A DNA stretch of 64,000 nt from Agrocybe praecox (lineage: Eukaryota > Basidiomycota > Agaricomycetes > Agaricales > Agrocybaceae): NCBI GenBank assembly GCA_964017145.1, contig OZ024845.1:1054001-1118000 (forward strand), given 5' to 3'. Below are positions 46,837 to 58,482 of the stretch, in pieces; position 1 is the first letter of the stretch, and each line of letters opens with the position of its first letter. Both the position numbers and the translations under genes were made by a program. A model generated the notes under the pieces. That model ran no database searches. It worked only from the letters and a program-made list of their open reading frames with translations, and was not told the origin of the DNA.

Positions 46837-47741
46837 ACCATCTACTTTGAATGCATCGCGGGTGCAGGGATCCGTGGTCCAATCGTGCGTTCTTTGCTTC
46901 AAATTAACCGTGACGTTCAGCGTATTCTAATTCGTCTAATTAGGGACGGTGTAGGTTTCTCTCCCCAAATTCCGTGTTGTTACATATGTATGATGTTATA
47001 ATTGACACTTCATGATTACCAGGCGAACGTGGAGTGGGCCTGATCAGAGGTCGAGAGTTAGATCACTCCGAATAACTTTTGAGGTAAAATGTCGCCACGA
47101 TATTAGGTGTTTAAGGGGCTTGTCCTGCCCATCTCACTTCCTCTCTTTTAGGAGAATCCTGAGTAGTTTGTCTCGTCACTTATAAGCTTGCTAAGAGTCA
47201 AGAATTTGAATAAATACCAAGTCTCCGTGAGAAGTTCTATCTCGGCAATCAATTTCTCTAAATCAACTTTCCCTTCAACCTTGGATGTTGAATAGACTGC
47301 CAACATCCTAAGAATTCCAAAATTTAATAAGCATAATGTTCTTGAGAATGCGAGATCAAGGCTGAGAGTATACATATATGGCAATATTATCCTTATGTAG
47401 AAACCACTTATGGTTTACCATTGACTCATTTGTTCATCGACTGTTCATCGAGCGGAAGTTTGTCAAGCTAGATACGAGTTATCAAAACAGATTTTACAGT
47501 GAAAATTGAAGCTTGAAGCTTGAAGAGTGATTTATGGAGAAATAGTAAAAATATGATGTCAGTTTATTCGATTGGCCAGACATACCGTGAGAACGCTGAC
47601 AAATCCAGACATTCGGTCGCGTCGCTTCCGAGCACAAAGTTAGCCTCTGATTTAATCTCAACGTACACCGGATACCTGTGCCACAGTCTGACGAACGGAG
47701 CATCCTCAAGAACACCAGTAGCGGCCTCGAAGCAAAAAATC
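45357..47741. other. Divergent 2.4-kb spacer with microsatellite
   Basis: It separates the divergent DHA1 exporter and NAA10. No gene is supported. The only repeat is the CAT microsatellite at 46804-46836. Confidence 0.35.
46804..46836. repeat. (CAT)11 microsatellite
   Basis: Eleven perfect CAT triplets. On the minus strand it would code poly-Asp in a short open frame that has no other support. Confidence 0.95.
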
Positions 47742-48670
47742 ATGAACATCCGATTGGCAAAGGTACGTTGATCCAAAGCGTGCTTTATGTCTGCACCATG
47801 GCAATCTAATCCCAGAGCCAGCGCTTTCGGAGCGCGTCTATGCAGACCCATGGCGCGCGTTTAGAATAGAAGAGAGAGAGCCTTTTTTCTTATAATTTCT
47901 TTGCACTCTCTCCTATTCCAGGTGGAAGACCTCATGGGCATGCAGGCTTGCAATCTGCAGAACTTGCCGGAGAATTATATGATGAAATTCTGTGCGTACT
48001 ATTTCAAGTTTGATATCGTCATTTTGTGTGGTTTGTGCTATCCAATAATTTTGCTCATATTTTGCTCTTTTTACGTACAGGGATGTATCATTTAATGACC
48101 TGGCCTCAGATCTCGTTCGTCGCGGAAGATCACACCGGAAGGATAGTCGGATATGTTTTGGCCAAAATGTATGTCCCTTTCCCGGTTATTTACCTATCTT
48201 TCTGCATGGCTTCATGTCCTCATGCATAACCTCAATATCTTGTGTACGACCTAGCGACGAACCGTCAGAAGACTCGAAGGATGATGGGATACACGGCCAT
48301 GTAAACTCTATTTCCGTGCTCCGATCGTACAGGCGTCTCGGTCTTGCCAAAAAGCTCATGTTGCTATCACGTACGTCGTCCGTCTTCTCTTTGTCGTCTT
48401 CCTCATGTTGAAATGGTCCGGTCATACAGAAGAAGCCATGGCATCCATCTATAAAGCTACCTACGTATCGCTTCACGTTCGAAAATCAAACAAGGCAGCA
48501 ATAGCTTTATATCGAGACACATTAGGGTTCGAGGTTGCAAAGGTGGAAGTCAAATATTGTATGTCAATTTTGCCCATTTCTTCACACTGCTTTTGAATTG
48601 AATAAAATGATCATTAGATGGTGACGGAGAGGACGCTCTATCAATGCGCCTCTCGCTGAAAAATATCTGA
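47742..48670 (+). CDS. NAA10: N-terminal acetyltransferase A catalytic subunit
   Basis: The GNAT enzyme that, with NAA15, acetylates nascent N-termini at the ribosome. It starts [18 protein letters not shown], joined across an intron at 47763-47921, then [19 protein letters not shown]. The middle reads [19 protein letters not shown]. The acetyl-CoA loop is [13 protein letters not shown]. The core continues [17 protein letters not shown] and [10 protein letters not shown] and ends [19 protein letters not shown]. This matches NAA10/ARD1 almost block for block. A short acidic insertion ([10 protein letters not shown]) precedes HGHVNSISV. Six exons with good splice sites. The stop lies 170 bases from the stop of the convergent SYG1 gene. 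Confidence 0.93.
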
Positions 48671-48840
48671 ATGAATAAGCTAATTTTCGGGGACTAGATG
48701 CGTGTCGTTGACATAGTCGGCTTAGTATAGTGGAAAAGTCAGTTGTATCTAAATGAGATGGAGGAAAGTTGGAAGTTGCTACATATAGCTCCGCTGCCCG
48801 ACAAAAAAAACCGAAATTGCTGACTGCTATCACCTATCAC

Positions 48841-51800
48841 CTATCGTCTGATTTTCAGATGGTCGTCATCGTCTGCGTCGTCTTCTCTGTTTCTATCGTT
48901 GAAGGCATATGGAAGAGGCACTTCTCGGGTCACCCGATATTGATCCATGTTACCCAGATGTTCGTTCTCCAAACGGTCTGCAAGAAAAGAAAAGAAATCT
49001 CCGTCAGAATGGTCATTTTACACGGCAGTCTGAATGAAACAATAAAACACTGCGTCGAGAGAGAAAGAAGCTCACAAAAATTCCACTGCCATCTTCGCAA
49101 CATCTCCAAGAAGCCAACGAAGAAAGTACGGACCATCATGTTGGGACCAGATTTCGGTATATAGACAACCCACACAAATCGGATTATCAAGTTGGTTATC
49201 TGCGAGAACGGATAAGTATGATTTTTTCCACATACATGAAAGAAGGCGGGTCAGCAATCCTCACCATAGCAAAGTAATACATCTAGAAATCAAAGGCGGG
49301 TCAGTGAAAAGTCAATTCAAAATAACTCCGACAATGAACTTGGAGCAAGAGATCTCCATAGAGTAGGCAAAAATACTCACAGGTAGTTGATTAGTATATA
49401 CAAGTTCCGGACGTAAGAGAGGGTGTTGACTATGCATTCGAAAGAAGGACCAATCCATCAGAAAATCCTAGAAAAAAAAGGGTGCCACGATGAAATAAAT
49501 GAATAAATTGTCAGCCTTTGATACGGGATTACTCCGGTGTGGATAGGTCACATACCCAAGCACAGGCATATGCGGAGTAGCAGACGTTTGTGAGAACCCA
49601 GAAAGCAAAAATCGTTCCACGACCATCTTCTACGGGAATAAACAAAGGGTATATGTCAAGAACGCGAAATTGGGTATATATATAAAATTAAATCATACGA
49701 TGGCGTCTCCACAAATAGAAAAAAAAAGCGGTGATAATCCCACTGGCATATTTACCACCCTGCGAAAAAGCGATTCAAGAAAAAGGTAAATTCAACGATG
49801 AAACGAATTAAAAAATAAAGGGGCGGGGAAGACGGAAATTGGTTTACTTACGTTGATTAGATGGGTAATCAGTTTTGAGTCTGCGTAACGTTTGATGGAT
49901 TGGACGAGACGGATAAACAAGGGCAGCGAAGCCAAGATGAAATAAACGGGCCAGTTGGAAGAGGACACACGGCATTTCTGCCAATCTGGGCCGAAGTCGT
50001 CGACGTAGACACAGACGAAGAAATATAAATTTGAGAGAGTGAGGGTCAGGCTACAAAACTGATCGCTGATTGAAATGGACGAAATAGCAGTGGCGCATTA
50101 AGTTCTGTTCTGGATATCTAAAGATGGGAAGCAAGCCACATACCCCATCCAGAAATCGGTGAACTGTGAAAGTTTTGGTTGCTAAGTCGCAAAGTAAAAG
50201 CAGAAATAAAACGACGGGCGCACCTCGACAGGTCTCATACCAGAGACAAAGAGTTTCCCGACATTTTTGATTAGCCAGTAACGAGAAGAACGATACAATA
50301 AAGGTAAGGGGTCGAATACAACGACAGCCACAAGTCCTAGCCATACAAGGGGCCAAATCGTAGGAGAAATATGCGGAGAATCAACGATAGTAAATGAAAG
50401 CCAGAAAGCATAACACAAAGCAGCCAGCAAAATGGAAGGAGTCTGGACGAGAGAAAAAAGGTCAGAGAATGTCAACAGGGGGGAAAAGGTTCACTATTAC
50501 CTCGAAAAATTGTCTGTGGTCGAGTTGAGTGAGAACATTCAATTCTGGAACTCTCTGTGAGCACTTTTCGCAAACGGAAAAATTTTAACGAACCGAAAAT
50601 GAAAACGTAATTAATTCTTGCGTTAGCCCATACTAAAAGGTTGATGCCAACGAGGAACGTGAAAAAGACTGGGATAAGAAAAGATCCATAGATGTAGAGC
50701 AATGCGCCCCATACGGGAATCTTTTGCCGTGTCTCTTGTTGGAAAACTGGGAAACAGTTCAATGATTTCAAAAAGGGTAGAACATCAGTTGGTACCTTTC
50801 ACTAGCCCGTCAACAAGAGCTGGAAGAGCTATCCCGACGTATGCACCCGAGCGGAAGGCACTGAAATGGTGGCTTTTAGAGCTGTTCCCAGCTCGCAGGC
50901 GCTTAGTGGCTCTCTTCTTATCACCACGAGCTGCTCATACAGTGATGAGGAGGAAGGACTAGACGGTCGAGGATGATCAACGTACCAAATGCCGTAGCAT
51001 ACAATTCCTCCATTTCAGCCATCATCTGCCGCACAGCTTTGTCAGACGCAAAGGCACTCTTCTCCACCTACATTAAACATTAAAAGGAGATGAGAGAACA
51101 TTTAGCTATAGTAAAAGCGAGCAAACCTTTTCAGACATGTATTGTTGTTGAACTGGGATCTGCAATAAATATAAAACTCAGGGAAAGTCTGGACGGCACC
51201 CAGGAGGTCGCAGTCGCACCTTCGTCACTTTTTCAAACTTTTTCAGAGCCTTCCGAAACCCAGTGATATTGAGCACTCGGTAATTGTGCAACACTTCCAA
51301 GCCACTGTAAAAAGAAAATCAGAATTTTTTTTACAGGCACCGATAGAAAGACTTACCGGTAGTGTTCTAATACCGCCTTTTTCAGTTTGCGTTTGGCGTA
51401 AAGGTAACTATCAGGGTCAGCCGAAAGAGGAGGAAATTCAGCACTATTGCGCTCTTCATCTTCATCGTCCGCTTGGTCTGAATCATCATTTTGACTAGTA
51501 GCACTCGAAGTACGTTTCCCTTTTGAGTTTGCAGCCAGAGTGGCATTTAACACCGATGTACTACAACCTGTTTCTTCAACCTCGTCTGTTGGCGACTGGA
51601 GGGCGACTTCTTTATTGACTTCTGCGAGATTCTCGAAATTGACAATTGGTTGGGACGCTTTTCCTTTAAATTTTTGTATTCTCGATGGAGGTTCGATGAC
51701 TCCAGCAGGCTGCAGTCCCAATTTCGTTTTTAGGCCTGAGAAAGCGTTGAAAGTCCAGTGCACAGTAGACTGAGCTTCATGGAATAATTTGCGGTGGCCT

Positions 51801-52637
51801 TGAAGCTCCGCCAATTGCATTCGTAGAACATAACCCCGTGCTAACATTTCCTTCTCCTTTGTGAGGTAGAAGGATTCGACTTTGTCCAGTTGGGCGTCCA
51901 GCATGATAAAAAACGATACTTCCTGAGGCGTGAGCTTCGTCAACAAGTCATGCAGAGGAAGTATTGCTAATGGATCGTCTTGATGACCGCCTAAAATGTA
52001 TCAAATTGGGTTTAGTGCACGCTAAATAAAACATGACGAAAGAAATGAACGCACTCCGACCCGAAAGGCTAATTTTTCGTCCGCGTCGGAGGCTTACGCT
52101 GAAAGATGGTCGACTCCGAGCGATAACTGGACTGGCCTTGCTACCTTCGGACGTTTCTCTTCCTTCTGTTTGCAATTCAGGTATATGCGCGAAGTTTGTG
52201 CTTTGCGAATGTGTTGACCCAGTCGTTTCCATTGAATTTCTGTGAGCATCGAATGTTTGACGAGAAAATTTTGACCCGACATCGGAGCCTCGAGGGGCAG
52301 CAGGTGGAGACGGAAGTTCGTCAGGAGAATCGTCACTTGGTATAACATGGAAGTTGAGGCCTTGCTGAGATTTTCGAATGACCGTTATCCGTTTTTTAAG
52401 ACCGCGGTAGTCTCTGTGAACGTCTTCAGGCACTAGCTCGACGTGAAAATGATGTCCCTGTCTTCCACTCACATATAGGCCTTTTTCCATTCCGGGGTCT
52501 AAAGAGAAGCTGTTAGAAAGCCTGGTACACTATTAGAACGTTTAACGGTACCTGGGTGTCCCTTAGATATCTGCATAGTTTTTGTAAGCTTGAATTTATG
52601 CATTTTGGAAAGAAAAACTCAACTGTGCAAATTTCAT
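48841..52637 (-). CDS. SYG1: SPX-EXS phosphate exporter / signalling protein (Syg1/XPR1 type)
   Basis: A membrane protein of phosphate homeostasis. The N-terminal SPX domain, which binds inositol pyrophosphates, starts MKFAQYLRDTQ, joined to TPEWKKAYIDYRGLKK and then KRITVIRKS. A Ser/Pro-rich insertion follows, then LTPQEVSFFIMLDAQLDKVESFY, YAKRKLKKAVLEHYR and the VLNITGFRKALKKFEK helix. Transmembrane segments follow (51100-50150), then the EXS domain: QSIKRYADSKLITHLIN, GGKYASG, DWSFFR, HPLLRPEL and MYYFAM. The C-terminal WQWNFYRLENEHLGNMD segment is joined across an intron. The end is acidic and basic (REDDADDDHLKIRR). About 20 short introns. The start was fixed by the conserved MKF of SPX domains. 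It diverges from VPS16 with 369 bases between the ATGs. Confidence 0.9.
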
Positions 52638-53006
52638 GGCAAAAACAAAGCGAAAAAAGAGTGAAGGGGGTTGGGTATCGAGATTTTTGAAAATTACAGG
52701 ACTGTTGTACAGATGAAATATATAAGGAGCTCGTTAGCGGCAATGAGCTTTCATGAAAGCGAAAAGAAGACAAAAATATGAGGAGTGAGAAAGAATAAGC
52801 GAACACGCCCTCTAACGGAGCTTTGTTGACTGGATACACTTGGACGGATTATGATGTAATACACCGGTACATTCAGCCGCTAACAGCGGCACCGCGACGT
52901 GCTAGTACTGAACCGTTCCTGTGACTGCTTTTGTCCTCCAGCCTCGTTGACACAGACGACGGCCCTCTGATATAAAAGCATCGACAAAAATCTCGGACTG
53001 GGCATC
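52638..53006. promoter_or_regulatory. Shared divergent promoter region of SYG1 and VPS16
   Basis: A 369-base region between two start codons. A TATA-like TATAAAA (52971-52977) lies about 30 bases before the VPS16 ATG. Expression of the two genes may be coupled. Confidence 0.45.
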
Positions 53007-56000
53007 ATGGTAGATCATCCGACCGCGTCATGGCAAGCCATGCAGGAGGGAAACGTCTTCTACAGGCGACAACAATGCTACTCAATGCCAGGGAAGCTAC
53101 CCAATTTGGTGGACTACATAGTCGCGGGATGTCGGTATGGGGGACCAATAGGTGAGTGCGTACCACGTAGCCCACAGAAAACGCGCTAATATGTCGCGTA
53201 CAGCGTTAATGCGAGACAATACCAAGCTTCTTTCCTTGGGGCGAGTAACACCCGCAGTCGCAAAAGCGCAGATACAGGTGTACTCATCTGCCGGAGAAGG
53301 CCTGCTTGTCTTTAGTGTGGATATTTGGTTGGTTCTCTCTTGGCACATTCTCGACTAACGGTGTGCTTGATTACAGTGGGATCAAAGCAAAATCATTCGC
53401 TTTGGGTGGACGATTGACGAGAAGCTGGCTGTTTTGAACGAGGAAGGGACCTATAGGTTGTATGACTTGCAGGGAGAATATGAACAATATTCTCTGGGAA
53501 CTGAAGCTGCAGAGCTGGGTATAATCGACGCCAAGATTCACGACAATGGTCTTGTGGCGATAACTAGTTCTCTGACCTTCTTAGAAGTGAAAGGATGGGA
53601 AGGAGGTAGACCCTTGACGCTCGCAAATCCGAGTGAGTATCATTTCTAATGACTGGCTAGGTTTACTGACCAAAGAAAAAATACAAAGACATTCATGAGC
53701 CACCTAACTCCTGGGCAGTAATCCCCCCTGACTTGAATATTTCTCGGCACGTGGAAGTGTTACTATCAGTCGAAGCCACCATCTACTCGGTTGATAATTT
53801 AGAAACTGTGGATCAGCGACTTTCAAGAGGGCCCTTTACTCACGTTTCACCATCACCAAATGGAAAGGCACTAGCTCTCCTAACCTTCAACGGTACCTTG
53901 TGGGTTGTATCCGCAGATTTCCAACGCAGCATGGCAGAATTTGAGACGTCAACTATTCCGGGGGCGGAAGGATCTGTACGCCAGGTAGAGTGGTGTGGTA
54001 ACGATGCCATCTTAGTCACTTGGGATAACGCAGTCGTACTGGTTGGTCCCTTTGGCGATGTTCTGCAGTAAGTGCAGTGCTATTCATCGTCGAATTTTAT
54101 ATTAATCATTACTCGAAGTTACAACTACTTTGGGTCGACTTATGCAATTACGGAGATGGACGGCGTACGGATAATGAGTCAAGATGTTTGCGACTTCATC
54201 CAGAAAGTTCCTGGTGAGATATTGGCTGGTTACACCTATGTAGTACTGCTCTGAACAATTATTCATTCATAGCGTCTTCTTTATCTATCTTCAGACCCGG
54301 ATCAACGTCCCCTTCCGCCATCCTTTTTGATGCTTGGGAAAGCTTCACGAACAAGTCTCCTAAAGCAGATGAGAGTATTCGTAGCATCAGGCCAGAACTT
54401 GCCAAAGCAGTTGATGAATGTATAGAGGCTGCCGGCCAGGAGTGGGAACCATATTGGCAGCGTCGACTGCTCAATGTAAGCCATTTTTTATCAACTAAAT
54501 GTTTTGACCCCTAATCCATGTTCTACCAGGCTGCAAAATTTGGCCGCGGGTTTCTTGATTTCCATAATCCTACTGATTTTGTACATATGGGGCAAACACT
54601 CAAAGTGTTAAATGCTGTGCGATTCTACGAAGTTGGGATTCCTCTTACCTACATACAGTAAGAGATAATTCTACTGATTTTATTTTAAATGTTGACAATA
54701 CGACAGATACAACTATGCTTCACCATCACGTTCAATTACGCGTTTGACCTCACGCAACATGCACCTCCTTGCTCTCCGCATCTCAGGATTCCTAGGCCTC
54801 AAACCAGACGCCGTACTGAAACACTGGGCTTGTGCTAAGATTATGAAGTCTCGACCGACCGCAACGGGCGCAGGAAAAGATGTTGAGCTAAGTGCAGATG
54901 AAGATGTCTGCCGTGCGATTGTACAAAAGTTTGAAGAACTCGGGGGCGTAGATGTCAGTTATGCAGATATTGCCAAGAAAGCATGGGAGGTCGGCCGGGC
55001 AGGTCTAGCAACCAAGGTGTGTAAATTGATATTGGATGTTTATGATCCACATTCTTTTTGATTTGAAGGGCTGAACGATAGCATGCAGCTCCTAGACTAC
55101 GAGCCGAAGGGATCAGATCAGGTACCCCTTCTTCTGACTATGAAAGAAGACAAACTCGCCCTTGTTAAGGCGGTGGACAGCGGAGACACGGATCTAGGTA
55201 AGGACCACCTTCCATATAATTAGCAGTCAAGATTTGACGGCTGATGTTACTTGTTTTCAGTTTATCACGTTTTATTACACCTACATAAGAGACTACCGCT
55301 GGGATCATTCTTCCGTCTGCTTGAAGATGGTGGTAAAACACTTGCGCCTGCTACAAGACTCCTTGAGGTATATGCAAAGGAACAAAATAGGGAGATGTTA
55401 CGCGATTTCTATTACTCGGATGACCGCAGAGTTGAAAGTGCAGTCCTTTCATTAGATGAGGCAACACGTATGCAGGTACTTGAGTCTATTATTATGTTTC
55501 GCGCCACTGTCATTAACTCATTGATTTGATGCGCATAGGATCAAACATCCATAATTTCTTCTGTGAAGACGGCTCATAAATTCTTCTCCGAAGATAAAGA
55601 TAAACCATTCGAGACCAAAGTATGTATGATACTGCGCGCACATTATCATTATTTGTTCATTGCATGGGAACAATCATTTAGGTCACCGACGAATACTCTC
55701 GATTACTTGTGCATCAACAACAGTTAGATGCTGAATCAGATGGGAAATTCAAAGTATTTGGATGTAGCGTGAACGAGACGATACGAATTTGCATCATGAA
55801 CGGTCTGTCAAAGAAGGCGGATAAAATCAAGTCCGATTTCAAGGTCCCAGACAAACGGTATGTTAGCGATTCTCCAACATTTTTTTTTAGAATACGGTTA
55901 TCTAATTTGACGGCGACATCTGTTTGTCAGGTTTTGGTATGTCAAGTTATATGCCCTTACGGAATCTCGGGACTTCGAAGCTCTGGAAGCCTTCTCAAGG

Positions 56001-56319
56001 TCGAAGCGAAGTCCAATTGGTTACGAGGCCTTCGTTCGTCACCTAGTCGAAAAAGGACATGCGAATGAGGCCGTTAACTACGTCGCCAAGTGCGATCCGC
56101 CGAGGAGGGCCGATCTATATGTTGACTGTGGAGAATGGCGGATGGCTGGGCGAGAATGCAAAGAACGAAACGACAAAGCCAAATTGGAGTATGTAACGAT
56201 TGAATTCATTCTCACACAGCTTGCTAATTTCGGATTTTACTTGCAGTGAACTGCGGAAGAAAGCACCTAATTCAATGATTGAGCGCGAGCTTGACCAAAT
56301 CGCAACGACTATGAAGTAA
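53007..56319 (+). CDS. VPS16: HOPS/CORVET tethering subunit Vps16
   Basis: A core subunit of the HOPS and CORVET complexes that tether membranes at the vacuole and endosome. The N-terminus forms a WD-like propeller ([21 protein letters not shown], then [56 protein letters not shown]). The C-terminal helical Vps16 domain includes [10 protein letters not shown]...RISGFLGL, then [52 protein letters not shown], and [20 protein letters not shown] with EAVNYVAKC. It ends [10 protein letters not shown]. Introns number about 14, all short. The order of motifs is complete, so the gene looks functional. It diverges from SYG1 and converges on the arrestin-like gene. Confidence 0.92.
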
Positions 56320-56865
56320 TCCAGCATATACGTTTTTGCCTTTTACATATGTTCGTAATACGTCTCCGCTCGATAAATATACCCTGGGGCCTGTCTCGGA
56401 TGAAACTACGTAGGAACTCATCATCAATTCAAAAACTGGTTGAATGTATCTAAATCTGGATGGTTATAAGCTCGTAACAAATTATAGGCCTTGCCTTGCA
56501 TCATCTTGATTGAGATTGCCAACGCATCGATCCAGCAACGGAAACAGTCTACAGAAGCGAACAAACTGAGAATTGGATCCATGCCATTGTGTTAAGACGT
56601 CCTGCGGTGATAATCACTAGAAAAACGGGCGCGAACTACAGAACCGCTCGACACAGAATCTACCCAAGATATAGAAAAAGTAATACAACTGTTGGTACAA
56701 GTTTGATTGTTATGACGATAGCAAGAAGATAGCGACTACTAGAGGGCAATAAAGATAGGTGAATATGTGAACGAAGTATAACGATAGTCGGCATGGGAGC
56801 CAATAAATGGTATGAGACAGCGAAGTTGAACGAATGGCCGAGCGAGATAAAAAGGTAGGGTATAT
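56320..56865. other. Convergent 3' spacer between VPS16 and arrestin gene
   Basis: No coding signal; it should hold both terminators. No specific element is recognised. Confidence 0.4.
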
Positions 56866-58482
56866 CTACAATATCCGTAGAGGAATTCGTGCACGGAGGT
56901 CCTGGTGTCCTATTAAGACGGATACATCCAAAAAATACTAGAAGTGTGGAGTGTAATTAGATACTGATGCTTTACATTCATCTAAAATTGACTTACTTTG
57001 ACGCTAATTCCTGCCCAATCTATGCCGGGTAGCATATCACTCTGCAAAGAAATTTTGCTTTTGAAAAGGCCGTCAGGAAGAGCGGAAATTGTCTCCAGTG
57101 AAGGATGGCCCTCTTTGTCAAAAAGTTGCCGCGGCCGTTTTGGGAAGCCTACACTAAAGTCATTTTGTATGGTCCGCATATCAGAAAATGATGACCTTAT
57201 GGCTGCTGGTATCTGTGGCAATGGTTTTTCTCGAGAGCTTATAGGGACTGAAGTTGCTGTTGTCGTTAGTGTACCCTCAGAGTTTTTTCGTGCCCGTGAT
57301 AGACGGGGTTGCGACTTGGCTATTCGCCGTAATATTCGCGGTCCTTTTGGGAAGGAGGGGAAACTTGATTCAGATTCATCACTCGAAGGCGTTAAAGGAG
57401 GTGTTGGAAGAATTGTTGTTTGGTCGCTGATGGATACCTGACGGACAAGCGAGACAGAGACACTAGCGTCAGCGGCTATTTCCTTAGCCATTTCTGAGGA
57501 ACGGGGTGTGGTGCTGAAGACGACGAAGTAGGGTATTGACGATGACCGCGAGAATTTCAAAGAAGTAGGTAACGTAACCTGGTTTTAGCATATAGTCATA
57601 AGCCTCTAGCCGAACCGATATAAAAATAAGTGGAACACTTACAGCACATCGTACTGGGAACGGTCTATCAGCTTTTAGAGGCATTTCTAACCATGACTCA
57701 GCGGCAGTCGCTGACGCATCAACGCAATTGAACTCCGTGTCAGGGTGTAACAGAAACGGTACTTCAAGGCTGCGGTATAACATATGAGCAATTCAGCCGC
57801 CGGGATGATAGATAAAGATACACACTGAGAAGAAATCTCTGACGAGTCATTGGGTTCCCAATCGGCGATCACTCTGTACGAAACTTCGAAATAATCTGGA
57901 GAACCTTTATCCTTGGATGCAGAATATGTCGATGGTAGTTCCTCTCCTTCGCGGTTAGGAAGAGAGAACGAAAAAGAATGACATCGTATTGAAGTGGTCG
58001 GGGTGAAATTGATGCTTGAAATACTTGGTCGACGTTTAAGGAAAGCGTCACGAAATACTGATTTAGGTGAAGTGCCTTCCCAATTAGATATCGAAAGTGT
58101 GTTGGTTGCGGATAAGAATACATGTGTTTCTGGTTCCACAATGACACTGGGCTCGTCTAAATTCTTGGGCGGGAGATACGAGAATGAACCTTCAATCTTG
58201 TATGATGGTTTAATAGACTCATTCAACTATGAACAGGAACAGTAAACTCACCGACAATTTCAAACGACCAGATGAGCTACAACTTGAGTCAAGGGTAATT
58301 TTGCCCGTAATTTGATCATGATCGCTGAACACTGCTATAGGCCCACTCATGTCCTCATGATGTACCTTTAGTGAAGGGCTATACAGTTGCAACTCGAGTT
58401 TTGAAGACCTTGGGATGCTCGAACTGTTAATTGACTGAAGATAAAAGACATCATAGAAGAGCGTACCGGTAGGTGGAAACAT
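56866..58482 (-). CDS. Arrestin-like protein
   Basis: An arrestin-fold adaptor that probably guides ubiquitination or sorting of membrane proteins. Five exons (58252-58482, 57826-58196, 57643-57769, 56997-57578, 56866-56937) keep one frame of 460 residues. The N-lobe reads LQLYSPSLKVHHEDMSGPI, DHDQITGKITLD and GRLKLSIEGSFSYLPPKN. The linker region has SFSFSLPNREGEELPSTY and YFEVSYRVIADW. The C-lobe runs VPFLLHPDTEFN...FPVRCAVTLPTSLKFSRSSSI. A Ser/Pro/Lys-rich insert (57040-57450) precedes the end WAGISVKYFLDVSVLIG...LRARIPLRIL. The last exon uses a donor at a site that otherwise reads into a stop (VSQF*), so an unspliced shorter form is possible. The start is uncertain: the open frame continues upstream to an ATG at 58641. 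Confidence 0.75.

Noticed and set aside
46535..46882. Minus-strand open frame with poly-Asp
   Set aside because: The Asp run is only the CAT microsatellite; the rest has no coding character.
48715..48790. TAGTATAGTGG, resembling a tRNA D arm
   Set aside because: No T arm or matching acceptor stem follows within tRNA distance.
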